Shown here: positions 8,122-17,726 of the stretch, one piece after another
Numbering within the stretch: the first letter of the stretch is position 1
Layout of the letters: the number at the start of each line of letters is the position of its first letter
Origin: Pseudomonas sp. GD03919
GTDB taxonomy: Bacteria > Pseudomonadota > Gammaproteobacteria > Pseudomonadales > Pseudomonadaceae
Assembly: GCF_029814935.1 (NCBI RefSeq)
Contig: NZ_CP104582.1
Location: forward strand, 434,001-498,000
DNA length: 64,000 nucleotides
Direction of reading: 5' to 3'
Notes under the pieces: model-generated
Told to the model about the DNA's origin: nothing
Seen by the model: only the letters and a program-made list of their open reading frames with translations
The model's database searches: none
Made by a program: the position numbers and the translations under genes

Positions 8122-9663
8122 ATGGATGAAGCTTTCAATCTGCTCGACGAGCCATGGCTGGCGGTACGGATGCATGATGGGCAGGTGCGTGAGCTGGGCT
8201 TGCTGGCGCTTTTCGAGCAGGCCGGTGAGATCAGCGCCTTGGCGGAGACTTCGCCGCCGAGTCTGATCGCTCAATACCGGCTGTTGCTGGCCATTACCCA
8301 CCGCGCCATCAGCCAGGCGCAAGGGCGCTGGACGGATGCCGAGCGTGTGCTCTGGTATCAGAGCGGGCTGCCGCTGGCCGCCATTCGCGAGTATCTGCAG
8401 CGTTGGCGCGAGCGCTTTTGGCTATTCCATCCGCAGTACCCCTTCATGCAAGTGGCGGCGCTGGGCGACGCCGAAGAAACCCGCGACAAGCTCAAGCCCT
8501 GGACGCAAATTTCCCTGGCCAGCGCCAACGGCAATGCGCCGGTGGTGTTCGATCACTCCTGTGATCTGGTGCCGCGCAGCATCAGTGCTGCCGATGCGTT
8601 GCGCACCTTGCTGGGCTTTTTGCAGTTCACCCCTGGCGGTCTGGTCAAGACGTTGCGCGATTCCGACAAAGCTGGCGCGTTGGCCAATACGGCAGCGGTA
8701 ATGCCAGTGGGCGATTCGCTGGCGCAAAGCTTGTGTCTGGCCCTGCATCCACCGACTCAGACGGGGCATGACGACCTGCCCGCCTGGGAGCGCAATACGC
8801 TCAGCATTACTCAGCTACGCGGCGACCCTGAGATGGCGAGCGGCCCCAATGATCGCTACACCCGGCAGAGCCGTGCCGTGCTGCTATTGGCGGACGATGA
8901 GCAGCGTGTGCAGTGGATTCGCTTCGCCGCTGGTTTGGCACTGGGCGATGACGTGCAGGCCCCCGACCCCATGGCCAGCTATCGGGCCGGCAGCAATAGC
9001 ATGGTGCGCCTGAGTTTCAGCGAAGGCCGTGCCCTGTGGCGTGATCTTCCTGCTCTGTTGCCGGACGCAGAGGGCAAAGCCTCGCAGCCTGCTGCAGTGC
9101 TGGACTGGGCGGCCAATCTGCAGTTCTACCTGGGCGGTGGCGTGCAGCCGCTACTGATTGCCGGTCTGGCCAGTGATCAGGCCAAACTGCTGCGCTGGCG
9201 CTCTGAGCGCATCGCGCTACCGGCCAAACTGCTTGCCTCAGTCGATCACGCCAACGAGCTGCGCCGCTATGTGCGTGATGCCGAAGAGTTGTTCACCGCC
9301 TTGCGCAAGCTGGCCACCGGCATGCTCGCCGAAACCCTGCCTGACCCCGGCAGCAAGGACACCTGGGCGCGTGCGCGTAGCCTGATCGATGCCGGCCCGG
9401 CAGGTGCTTTGTACTTCGCCAGCGCCGAGCGTCACCTCGGGCGCGTCATGGTGCTGCTGGGCAACGACGAGTTGGACGAGGCCGAAGCGCTTTGGCGCCA
9501 GAGCCTGCATGACGCCGCCCGTGATGCCTGGCAGGCCGTGTTGGCCGGTTTGGGCCGAGGCGCCAAAGCTCTGCGTGCCGAAGCACGTCATCATTCACGT
9601 CTGCTGGGGCTGCTCGCCCCGTTGCGGGCGACTCCCACACCTGACAAGGAGGTTCGCGTATGA
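8122..9663 (+). CDS. cas8e: Cascade large subunit Cas8e (Cse1/CasA)
   Basis: A 513-residue protein that starts FNLLDEPWLAVRMHDGQVRELGLLALFE, the usual Cse1 opening. It carries the central FDHSCDLVPRSISAADALRTLLGFLQFTPGGLVKTL segment that contributes to PAM recognition and Cas3 recruitment. Cas8e is the large subunit of the type I-E surveillance complex. The ATG follows a G-rich stretch (GGGGGTGGGG). The stop overlaps the cse2 start as ATGA. It opens the Cascade operon. Confidence 0.93.
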   Translation: MDEAFNLLDEPWLAVRMHDGQVRELGLLALFEQAGEISALAETSPPSLIAQYRLLLAITHRAISQAQGRWTDAERVLWYQSGLPLAAIREYLQRWRERFWLFHPQYPFMQVAALGDAEETRDKLKPWTQISLASANGNAPVVFDHSCDLVPRSISAADALRTLLGFLQFTPGGLVKTLRDSDKAGALANTAAVMPVGDSLAQSLCLALHPPTQTGHDDLPAWERNTLSITQLRGDPEMASGPNDRYTRQSRAVLLLADDEQRVQWIRFAAGLALGDDVQAPDPMASYRAGSNSMVRLSFSEGRALWRDLPALLPDAEGKASQPAAVLDWAANLQFYLGGGVQPLLIAGLASDQAKLLRWRSERIALPAKLLASVDHANELRRYVRDAEELFTALRKLATGMLAETLPDPGSKDTWARARSLIDAGPAGALYFASAERHLGRVMVLLGNDELDEAEALWRQSLHDAARDAWQAVLAGLGRGAKALRAEARHHSRLLGLLAPLRATPTPDKEVRV

Positions 9664-10202
9664 GTGAGTTCGCGCAGAGCTTTATCGCCCATTTGCAGCG
9701 CCTGCAGGAGCGTGACCGAGGCGCCATGGCCGTGCTGCGCCGCAGCCTGAGCTTCGAGCCAGGTAGCTATCCGCCGGCTTATCCCTATGTGGAGCGTTTC
9801 GTCGCGGTCGAGCGGCATGCTCAGGACGCTTCGCGCCTGGCGCTGTACCTGACAGCGGGCCTATACGCCGTTCATCCTCATCACGCTGCGCGAAGCCTGG
9901 CTGCCAGCCTTGGCGAGCTGATGCGCAAGCGTGAAAGCGCCAGCATCGAGCAGCGTTTCATCGCCTTGCTTGGCGCCGATGCGGAAAACCTGGCGGTGTA
10001 CCTGCGCCAGATCATCAGCCTGCTGGCCGCCGATGACCGGGCGCTGGACTACGCCGTGCTGCTGCGCGACCTGAGCGTCTGGCTCAACCCCTATATCGAT
10101 GCCGAGCGCCGCGACAACGTGCGCCAGCGCTGGGCACGGGACTTCTATCGCGCCTTGGCGGCGCCTGCCGCAGAACCCACCGAACACGCTGCCAACGACT
10201 GA
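9660..10202 (+). CDS. casB: Cascade small subunit Cse2 (Cas11/CasB)
   Basis: A 180-residue, mostly helical protein with the Cse2 features RDRGAMAVLRRSL near residue 20 and FIALLGADAENLAVYLRQIISLL in the middle. Two copies normally sit on the belly of Cascade and stabilise the R-loop. It overlaps cas8e by four bases and is followed after 10 bases by cas7e. Confidence 0.93.
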   Translation: MSEFAQSFIAHLQRLQERDRGAMAVLRRSLSFEPGSYPPAYPYVERFVAVERHAQDASRLALYLTAGLYAVHPHHAARSLAASLGELMRKRESASIEQRFIALLGADAENLAVYLRQIISLLAADDRALDYAVLLRDLSVWLNPYIDAERRDNVRQRWARDFYRALAAPAAEPTEHAAND

Positions 10203-10212
10203 GAGGGACATC

Positions 10213-11355
10213 ATGAGTCTGTTTGTCGAGTTTCACCTGATCCAGAACTTCGCCCCATCCAACCTCAACCGCGACGACACCGGCGCGCCCAAGGATGCCC
10301 TGTTTGGCGGTCATCGCCGCGCGCGGGTCAGCAGCCAGTGCTTCAAGCGCGCCATTCGTCTGGCGGCGCAGGAGCATGATCTGGTCGCCCCGGAGCATCG
10401 CGGCGTGCGTACCAAGAAGCTCAAGGCGCTGTTGCTGGAGCGTCTGGCCGAGCGTGACCCGCTCGAAGCTGAAGGCAAGATCGAAGTCGCCCTTGCCGCT
10501 GCCGGCCTCAAGCTCAAGGACGACGGCAAGACCGAGTACCTGCTGTTTCTCGGCGAGGCCGAAATCGCCGGTTTCGCCAACCTCATTGAGCAACACTGGG
10601 ACGAACTCGCCGGTGCTCCGGCTGGTGGCGAGAAGAAGGGCAAGAAGGAAGCAAAGGCCAGCGCCCCGGCGGATGTGGTGAAAAAAGCCAAGGCCCTGCT
10701 CGACGGTGGCAAGGCCGTGGACGTTGCGCTGTTCGGGCGCATGCTCGCCGATATGCCGGAGGTCAACCAGGACGCTGCCTGCCAGGTAGCCCATGCCATC
10801 AGCACGCATCGTGTGGAACGTGAGTTCGACTACTTCACTGCCGTCGACGACAAGGGCGGGCCGGACGAAACCGGCGCCGGCATGATCGGCCAGGTGGAGT
10901 TCAACTCCGCCACCTTGTACCGCTATGCGGTGGTCGATGCCGGCAAGCTGCTCGGTAACCTGCAGCAGGATCGCGAGCTGACCCTGTCCGCCCTGGAGGC
11001 GTTTACCCAGGCCGTGGTGCGCGCCATCCCGACGGGCAAGCAGAACACCTTCGCCGCGCACAACCTGCCGAGCTTCGTCGGCGTTTGTCTGCGCCATGCC
11101 AGCCCGCTGAATCTGGCCAATGCCTTCGAGAAACCTATCGCCCCACGCCAGGATGCCGCGCTTAGCAGTCTGTCGGTCAGCGAACTGGCCAAGCACGAGG
11201 GCAAGTTGGCGGCGGTCTATGCCGACGCTCGCGACCAGTGGGCCTACCTCGACCTGAGTGAGGCCTGGCCGCAGCAGAAGGGCTTTGCTGTGCAAAACCT
11301 CGGTGAGCTGGCGACCTGGGTACGCACGCAGGTCGCCGCGCAACTGGAGGGCTGA
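10213..11355 (+). CDS. cas7e: Cascade backbone subunit Cas7e (Cse4/CasC)
   Basis: A 380-residue RAMP protein. The start MSLFVEFHLIQNFAPSNLNRDDTG is characteristic, followed by the crRNA-binding RRARVSSQCFKRAIR block. Six copies form the crRNA-binding filament in type I-E Cascade. A linker near residues 135-155 is Gly/Lys-rich (GEKKGKKEAK). The start at 10213 is preferred over upstream options because GAGAGGGA precedes it and because it follows the cse2 stop. Confidence 0.95.
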   Translation: MSLFVEFHLIQNFAPSNLNRDDTGAPKDALFGGHRRARVSSQCFKRAIRLAAQEHDLVAPEHRGVRTKKLKALLLERLAERDPLEAEGKIEVALAAAGLKLKDDGKTEYLLFLGEAEIAGFANLIEQHWDELAGAPAGGEKKGKKEAKASAPADVVKKAKALLDGGKAVDVALFGRMLADMPEVNQDAACQVAHAISTHRVEREFDYFTAVDDKGGPDETGAGMIGQVEFNSATLYRYAVVDAGKLLGNLQQDRELTLSALEAFTQAVVRAIPTGKQNTFAAHNLPSFVGVCLRHASPLNLANAFEKPIAPRQDAALSSLSVSELAKHEGKLAAVYADARDQWAYLDLSEAWPQQKGFAVQNLGELATWVRTQVAAQLEG

Positions 11356-11357
11356 GC

Positions 11358-12020
11358 ATGGCCACCCTGTTGCTGCGTTTGCAGGGGCCGATGCAATCCT
11401 GGGGCACCACCAGTCGGTTCGATGAGCGCGATACCCAGTTGGAACCTTCCAAGTCGGGCGTGCTTGGCTTGATCTGTGCTGCCTTAGGGCGGGATCGGCA
11501 TGAGCCGGTCGAGGATCTGGCTGCCCTGCGTATGGGCGTGCGTGTCGACCATGAAGGCATGCCGATGCGCGACTACCAGACCGCTACTGGCGTGTTGATC
11601 GCCACCGGCAAGTCGGACTTACGCCGTACCGTGGTCAGCCCGCGCTATTACCTCTCCGATGCCTCCTTTCTGGTGGGCCTCGAAGGCGCGGATGAAGCTT
11701 TGCTCGCACACATTCACGCTGCCTTGCGTGCGCCGCATTGGCCGCTGGCATTGGGGCGCAAGAGCTTCACGCCGGGCATGCCGGTCTGGCTGCCCGATGG
11801 TCTATCGCCCCTGCCGCTGGAGGCGGCGCTGGCGCAGTACCCACGGCTGGTCAGTGCGCGCCGAGGTGACCTGCAGCCGACCCTGCGCTGCCTGCTGGAG
11901 GATGATCAGGAAGGCGCAGTCCGTCTGGATCAGCCGGTCGCACCTTTTGCCGAGCGTCGTTTCGGCCCACGTTTCGTGAAATCGGGAGTGCTGCATGTAC
12001 CTGACCAGACTGACGCTTGA
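11358..12020 (+). CDS. cas5e: Cascade subunit Cas5e (CasD)
   Basis: A 220-residue RAMP protein beginning ATLLLRLQGPMQSWGTTSRFDERDT, with PSKSGVLGLICAALG directly after, both hallmarks of Cas5e. It caps the 5' handle of the crRNA. It starts 2 bases after cas7e, and its last 26 bases overlap cas6e in another frame, as is common in this operon. Confidence 0.94.
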   Translation: MATLLLRLQGPMQSWGTTSRFDERDTQLEPSKSGVLGLICAALGRDRHEPVEDLAALRMGVRVDHEGMPMRDYQTATGVLIATGKSDLRRTVVSPRYYLSDASFLVGLEGADEALLAHIHAALRAPHWPLALGRKSFTPGMPVWLPDGLSPLPLEAALAQYPRLVSARRGDLQPTLRCLLEDDQEGAVRLDQPVAPFAERRFGPRFVKSGVLHVPDQTDA

Positions 12021-12609
12021 CCCGCGCAGCGCTCAGGCGCGGCGTGATTTGGCCGATGCCTATGAGATGCACCGCACCCTGGCCCGTGCCTTCGTCACCG
12101 ATGAGCAGAGTGCTCCGGCGCGTTTTCTCTGGCGCCTGGAAGCGGGCAGTAATGCCTGGGCCAGCCCGGTGGTGCTGGTGCAATCGGTGCAGGCCGGCGA
12201 CTGGTCGGCCTTGCAGGTGCTGCCGAACTACCTGCAACGTGAGATCGAAAGCAAACCACTCGACCTCCAAACCTGGACCGAGAGTGGGGCGCGCTATCGC
12301 TTTCGCCTGCAGGCCAACCCGACCGTGACTCGCCAGGGCAAACGCTATGGCCTGGTGGGCGAGCAGGAGCAGCTTGCCTGGTTGAATCGTCAGGGCGAGC
12401 GCCATGGTTTTGTGGTCGAAGCGGCCCTGGTCACGGCCAGTGATGTGCTGGCAAGCCGCAAGGGCAACAGCCGCATCAGCCTGCAACGAGTGTGTTTCGA
12501 GGGACGTTTGCAGGTGCGTGAACTGGCCGCTTTCAGCCGCGCGCTGGAGCAGGGCATAGGCCCCGGCAAGGCATTCGGTTGTGGGCTGCTCAGCGTGGGG
12601 CGCGGCTGA
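11995..12609 (+). CDS. cas6e: crRNA-processing endoribonuclease Cas6e (CasE/Cse3)
   Basis: A 204-residue protein. It starts MYLTRLTLDPRS, has the conserved histidine region DAYEMHRTLARAF (about residues 22-34) that supplies the catalytic His, and ends with the glycine-rich GIGPGKAFGCGLLSV loop of RAMP RNA-binding proteins. It cuts repeat RNA at the base of the repeat hairpin. After it, instead of the usual cas1, comes a KilA-N gene. Confidence 0.94.
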   Translation: MYLTRLTLDPRSAQARRDLADAYEMHRTLARAFVTDEQSAPARFLWRLEAGSNAWASPVVLVQSVQAGDWSALQVLPNYLQREIESKPLDLQTWTESGARYRFRLQANPTVTRQGKRYGLVGEQEQLAWLNRQGERHGFVVEAALVTASDVLASRKGNSRISLQRVCFEGRLQVRELAAFSRALEQGIGPGKAFGCGLLSVGRG

Positions 12610-12634
12610 TGCTGGAGCAGATATGGAGGGCAGC

Positions 12635-13456
12635 ATGAAAGCCAAGCTGCAGGTGCTGGAGCAGGACATCAATACGCATATCAAGGATGGGGTTGAGTAC
12701 ATCTCCATAACGGATATCGCGCGATACAAGAGCCCTGATCGTACGGACATTCTGATCGGTAACTGGTTGCGAAACCGTAATACCGTAGAGTTTCTGGGGA
12801 TCTGGGAGCAACTCAATAACCCAGATTTTAAACCCATCGAATTCGATGGGTTTAAAAAGCAGGCAGGGCTTAATAGCTTCACCCTGACCCCAAAACAGTG
12901 GATCGAGCGAACCTGCGCCATCGGCTTGGTCTCCAAGGCTGGGCGTTACGGCGGCACCTTTGCCCAGAAGGATATTGCCTTCGAGTTTGCCAGTTGGATT
13001 TCGGTGGAGTTCAAGCTCTACCTGATCAAGGAGTTTCAGCGGCTCAAGGAGCAAGAGTTTCAGCAGTTGGGTTGGGATATTCGCCGCAACCTGGCCAAGG
13101 TCAACTACCTGATCCATACCGATGCCATTCGCGAGAATCTGATTCCCGAAACCTTGAGCGCACAGCAGATCAGCTTCGTTTATGCCAGTGAGGCTGACCT
13201 GTTGAACGTGGCATTATTCGGCGTCACCGCTCGACAATGGCGTGATGCCAACCCAGGGCTGAAAGGCAATCTGCGAGATCATGCCGACGTCCATCAATTG
13301 GTCTGTCTGGCTAATCTGGAGTCGATGAACGCCCACTTCATCAGTAACGGGCTGCCACAGTCCGAGCGCCTGCAGAAATTGAACGAACTGGCTATTCGGC
13401 AAATGCGCGTACTGGTCGAAGCTACTCGGCAGCCCTTGCTTGATGAGGGCGTCTGA
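12635..13456 (+). CDS. KilA-N domain protein embedded in the cas operon
   Basis: A 273-residue protein with a KilA-N-type N-terminal half: ISITDIARYKSPDRTDILIGNWLRNRNTVEFLGIWEQLNNPDF, then GGTFAQKDIAFEFASWIS and KLYLIKEFQRLK. KilA-N is a nucleic-acid-binding domain common in phage and DNA-virus proteins. The C-terminal half (SAQQISFVYASEADLLNVALFG onward) is unassigned. It sits between cas6e and cas1 on the same strand, 25 bases after cas6e and only 2 bases before cas1, so it is co-transcribed. Codon use is more AT-rich than the cas genes, suggesting later insertion. A GGAGGG site supports this start. Its role is unknown. Confidence 0.85.
   Translation: MKAKLQVLEQDINTHIKDGVEYISITDIARYKSPDRTDILIGNWLRNRNTVEFLGIWEQLNNPDFKPIEFDGFKKQAGLNSFTLTPKQWIERTCAIGLVSKAGRYGGTFAQKDIAFEFASWISVEFKLYLIKEFQRLKEQEFQQLGWDIRRNLAKVNYLIHTDAIRENLIPETLSAQQISFVYASEADLLNVALFGVTARQWRDANPGLKGNLRDHADVHQLVCLANLESMNAHFISNGLPQSERLQKLNELAIRQMRVLVEATRQPLLDEGV
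12826..12857. repeat. Perfect 32-bp palindrome inside the KilA-N gene
   Basis: The half TTTTAAACCCATCGAA is followed at once by its exact reverse complement, with GAATTC at the centre. It lies within codons for DFKPIEFDGFK. A palindrome of this length is not expected by chance in coding sequence. It could be an operator for the protein itself, a hairpin in the transcript, or a recombination scar. Confidence 0.85.
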
Positions 13457-13458
13457 GC

Positions 13459-14684
<1,226 letters not shown>

Positions 14685-14750
14685 CAAGGAAAAGTTGGTA
14701 GACTTTTAGCGGCTAATTTTCCCCTTTGGGGACAATTGGTTACGCTAAGT
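14685..14750 (+). promoter_or_regulatory. CRISPR leader
   Basis: A 66-bp AT-richer stretch between cas2 and the first repeat, with CCCCTTTGGGG and runs of T. Its position downstream of cas2 and next to the intact repeats, opposite the end that carries the degenerate repeat, identifies it as the leader. It should hold the array promoter and the integration site. No clear -35/-10 pair was identified. Confidence 0.6.
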
Positions 14751-16671
14751 GTGTTCCCCGCGCCAGCGGGGATGAACCGTAGTCCGCGCGCACGCCCTTG
14801 TATGCGTGCATGTGTTCCCCGCGCCAGCGGGGATGAACCGGCGAAACCCTAACAGGCCTGGGCGCCTTCATCGTGTTCCCCGCGCCAGCGGGGATGAACC
14901 GCCACGCCCCATTACCGCACTGCCGTTTCGCGAGTGTTCCCCGCGCCAGCGGGGATGAACCGCCGCCGCGCAGGCATGAAAAAGGCGGCTCGCAGTGTTC
15001 CCCGCGCCAGCGGGGATGAACCGTCGACGCTGCTGATGTTCCTCTGGAAGCTGTTGTGTTCCCCGCGCCAGCGGGGATGAACCGCAACGTGGCGCTGGGC
15101 AGGCTGATCGACGAGAGTGTTCCCCGCGCCAGCGGGGATGAACCGTGGATCAACGACGACGGCCCGGACATGGTCGGGTGTTCCCCGCGCCAGCGGGGAT
15201 GAACCGGCATGAGCACTCACCCGATGCCCGCCTGCGAGGTGTTCCCCGCGCCAGCGGGGATGAACCGCCGTGGCCATGCACGACATCAACCACCCGCACG
15301 TGTTCCCCGCGCCAGCGGGGATGAACCGTGGCCGAGCGCTACCGCACCTACTCCGCCACCGTGTTCCCCGCGCCAGCGGGGATGAACCGCTAGCCGAAAG
15401 AGCGCGAGTTTGATCCCAGCGGTGTTCCCCGCGCCAGCGGGGATGAACCGTTGAGCCCGCTCTGCAGGAACACGCTGGCTCTGGTGTTCCCCGCGCCAGC
15501 GGGGATGAACCGCAGCTGAATGGCATCGAACACCAGGCCGTCGAGTGTTCCCCGCGCCAGCGGGGATGAACCGTGACCGGGGCAGGGCGTGGTTTTGCGG
15601 GGCGCGTGTTCCCCGCGCCAGCGGGGATGAACCGGGGGCGGTGCCGTTGAAGATCCGGTTTAGCCGGTGTTCCCCGCGCCAGCGGGGATGAACCGCGATC
15701 GCCCCAGGCAGCACACCCGCCCCGGCCGTGTTCCCCGCGCCAGCGGGGATGAACCGCGCCTGGCGCTGGATGATGGCGTTGGTCAGGCGTGTTCCCCGCG
15801 CCAGCGGGGATGAACCGATGGTAGGCATGTCGGTATTCCTTCAGCTGCGGTGTTCCCCGCGCCAGCGGGGATGAACCGATGGTAGGCATGTCGGTATTCC
15901 TTCAGCTGCGGTGTTCCCCGCGCCAGCGGGGATGAACCGGCGAACTGCTGATCGAGAACCGTGGCGTGGTGGTGTTCCCCGCGCCAGCGGGGATGAACCG
16001 CACCCATCACGGAAGGCCTCTTCGAGCTGCTCGTGTTCCCCGCGCCAGCGGGGATGAACCGGCTTACCTCATCGGCCTGGCCATCACCGACAGGTGTTCC
16101 CCGCGCCAGCGGGGATGAACCGCCGCCCTGCCACTCCCAGACGTTGCCGCACAGGTGTTCCCCGCGCCAGCGGGGATGAACCGTCAGTCGGTGACGTGTC
16201 GATCAGCTACAACAAGTGTTCCCCGCGCCAGCGGGGATGAACCGTAGAGATTGGCTGTTTGGGAGTTGAGGCTGAGGTGTTCCCCGCGCCAGCGGGGATG
16301 AACCGTAGAGATTGGCTGTTTGGGAGTTGAGGCTGAGGTGTTCCCCGCGCCAGCGGGGATGAACCGCTGCGATCGACGCTGAGAAGCTCGAGCAGGCCGT
16401 GTTCCCCGCGCCAGCGGGGATGAACCGTTCGAGCGGCATGTACTCGGCGCAGAAATCAGGTGTTCCCCGCGCCAGCGGGGATGAACCGACGACCTGCGCG
16501 CCGCCGTGGAGGCCGCATCCGTGTTCCCCGCGCCAGCGGGGATGAACCGATATTGGCGCGCAACATTGCCTGCGAGCGCACGTGTTCCCCGCGCCAGCGG
16601 GGATGAACCGCTGGTGTGCAATAGTCGGCCACATCAGATGTGGTGTTCCCCGCGCCAGCGGGGATGAGCTT
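14751..16671 (+). CRISPR. Type I-E CRISPR array: 32 repeats, 31 spacers
   Basis: Repeats are 29 bp, beginning GTGTTCCCCGCG and ending GGGATGAACCG, with a CCCCGCGCCAGCGGGG hairpin that Cas6e would recognise. Starts fall every 61 bp from 14751. One spacer is 33 nt (15451-15483); the others measure 32. The last repeat (16643-16671) has a changed 3' end (GATGAGCTT), marking the leader-distal end. Spacers 18 and 19 (after the repeats at 15789 and 15850) are identical, and spacers 25 and 26 (after 16216 and 16277) are identical. The other 28 intact repeats I compared look uniform, suggesting an active or recently active array. Confidence 0.98.
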
Positions 16672-16721
16672 GGAGGGGGGCTCGGCACGCTGTTTTTTAG
16701 CCGGGCAGGCGAGTAATCTTG

Positions 16722-16912
16722 CCGCCGATGGTTCTGCGTGCACGTACATGACGCGGATGAAAAGGGAACAGGGTGCGGCGAGTCTCGCCAATGCCCTGGC
16801 TGCCCCCGCAACTGTAAGCGGCGAACGATGCCCGGATGCCACTGACTTCGGTCGGGAAGGCGGGCGAAGTGTCAAGCCGTGAGCCAGGAGACCTGCCATC
16901 GAATCCATCGAT
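16722..16912 (+). promoter_or_regulatory. Cobalamin (B12) riboswitch
   Basis: The order of conserved blocks is that of the AdoCbl riboswitch: GATGAAAAGGGAACAGGGTG (16756-16775), CTGCCCCCGCAACTGTAAGCG including the B12 box region (near 16800-16820), GCCACTG (16838-16844), TCGGGAAGGCGGGCG (16852-16866) and GCCAGGAGACCTGCC (16883-16897). CGATGGTTC near 16726 can pair with GAATCCATCG near 16901 as the closing stem. It lies directly upstream of a CbiM-like gene and would shut it off when B12 is abundant. Confidence 0.93.
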
Positions 16913-16953
16913 CCTCCAACTCGTCGCGCGGTGGGCGCGATCAAGGAACCTCT

Positions 16954-17637
16954 ATGCATATCGAACCCGGTGTCGTCGAAGGCGCCAAGATCTTCCTCAG
17001 CTACGCAACCGCTGTCGGCGCCTTTGGCCTGACTGCCAAACTGGCGCGTGATGCCATTCGCGACAACGGCGGGGCGACCGCCCTGGCGCTGCGCAGCCTG
17101 CTGACCACCGCGCTGGTGTTCTGCTTCTTCGAGGTGTTGCCGCACCATGCGGTGGGGGTTTCCGAGGTGCATCTGATCCTCGGCTCGACCTTGCTGCTGC
17201 TGTTCGGCGCTGGGGCAACGGCCGTCGGTCTGGCGGCTGGCTTGCTGTTGCAGGGCTTGTTGTTCGCGCCGTTCGATCTGCCGCAGTACGGCATGAACGT
17301 CACCACCCTGCTGGCGCCGTTGTGGGCCATCAGTGTGCTGGCCAAGCGTATCGTTGCGCCGGGCACCGCCTACGTCGATCTGTCCTACAAGCAGGCGTTG
17401 GCGCTGTCGACCGCCTACCAGGGCGGCATTGTTGCCTGGGTCGGCTTCTGGGCCTTTTACGGCCATGGCTTCACCAGCGATAACCTGGCCGCTGTGGGCA
17501 GCTTCGGCCTGGCTTACATGAGCGTGATCCTGATCGAGCCTCTGGTCGACCTGGGCGTGCTGGCCGCGGCCAAGGCGCTGGCGCGTTTCAGTCAGGGGCC
17601 GCTGTTCAACGTGCGTCTGCACCAGGCGGCGGTCTGA
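16954..17637 (+). CDS. CbiM-like energy-coupling-factor permease, probable cobalt uptake
   Basis: A 227-residue, strongly hydrophobic protein starting MHIEPGVVEGAKIFLSYATAVGAFGLTAKL, typical of CbiM-like ECF permeases, with about six membrane segments. The His near the N-terminus (residue 2) matches the cobalt-binding N-terminus of CbiM. The B12 riboswitch upstream fits a role in cobalt or corrinoid supply. The usual CbiN, CbiQ and CbiO partners are not adjacent, so it may work alone or with distant subunits. Confidence 0.8.
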   Translation: MHIEPGVVEGAKIFLSYATAVGAFGLTAKLARDAIRDNGGATALALRSLLTTALVFCFFEVLPHHAVGVSEVHLILGSTLLLLFGAGATAVGLAAGLLLQGLLFAPFDLPQYGMNVTTLLAPLWAISVLAKRIVAPGTAYVDLSYKQALALSTAYQGGIVAWVGFWAFYGHGFTSDNLAAVGSFGLAYMSVILIEPLVDLGVLAAAKALARFSQGPLFNVRLHQAAV

Positions 17638-17726
17638 TCAGTGCGCGGTGGCCGCTGGTTCGGTCGCCGCGCTAGGTTTTGCCATGAGGATGCAGGCAAG
17701 ATAGGGGCGTTCGTTCTGCCAGGAAG

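Noticed and set aside
10084-11343. 419-residue open frame antisense to cas7e
   Set aside because: Shadow frame opposite a well-supported cas7e; no domain and no ribosome site.
14780-16642. Self-targeting spacers against this window
   Set aside because: No spacer was seen by eye to match other sequence in the window. A full search of both strands was not possible without tools.
14740-16811. Long minus-strand frames with repeated GSSPLARGT / VHPRWRGEH / RFIPAGAGNT
   Set aside because: These are translations of the CRISPR repeats in three frames. The 61-bp period makes frames stay open; they are not genes.
16456-17622. 388-residue frame spanning the array end, riboswitch and CbiM-like gene on the minus strand
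   Set aside because: It crosses CRISPR repeats and a riboswitch and opposes a supported membrane-protein gene, so it is a shadow.
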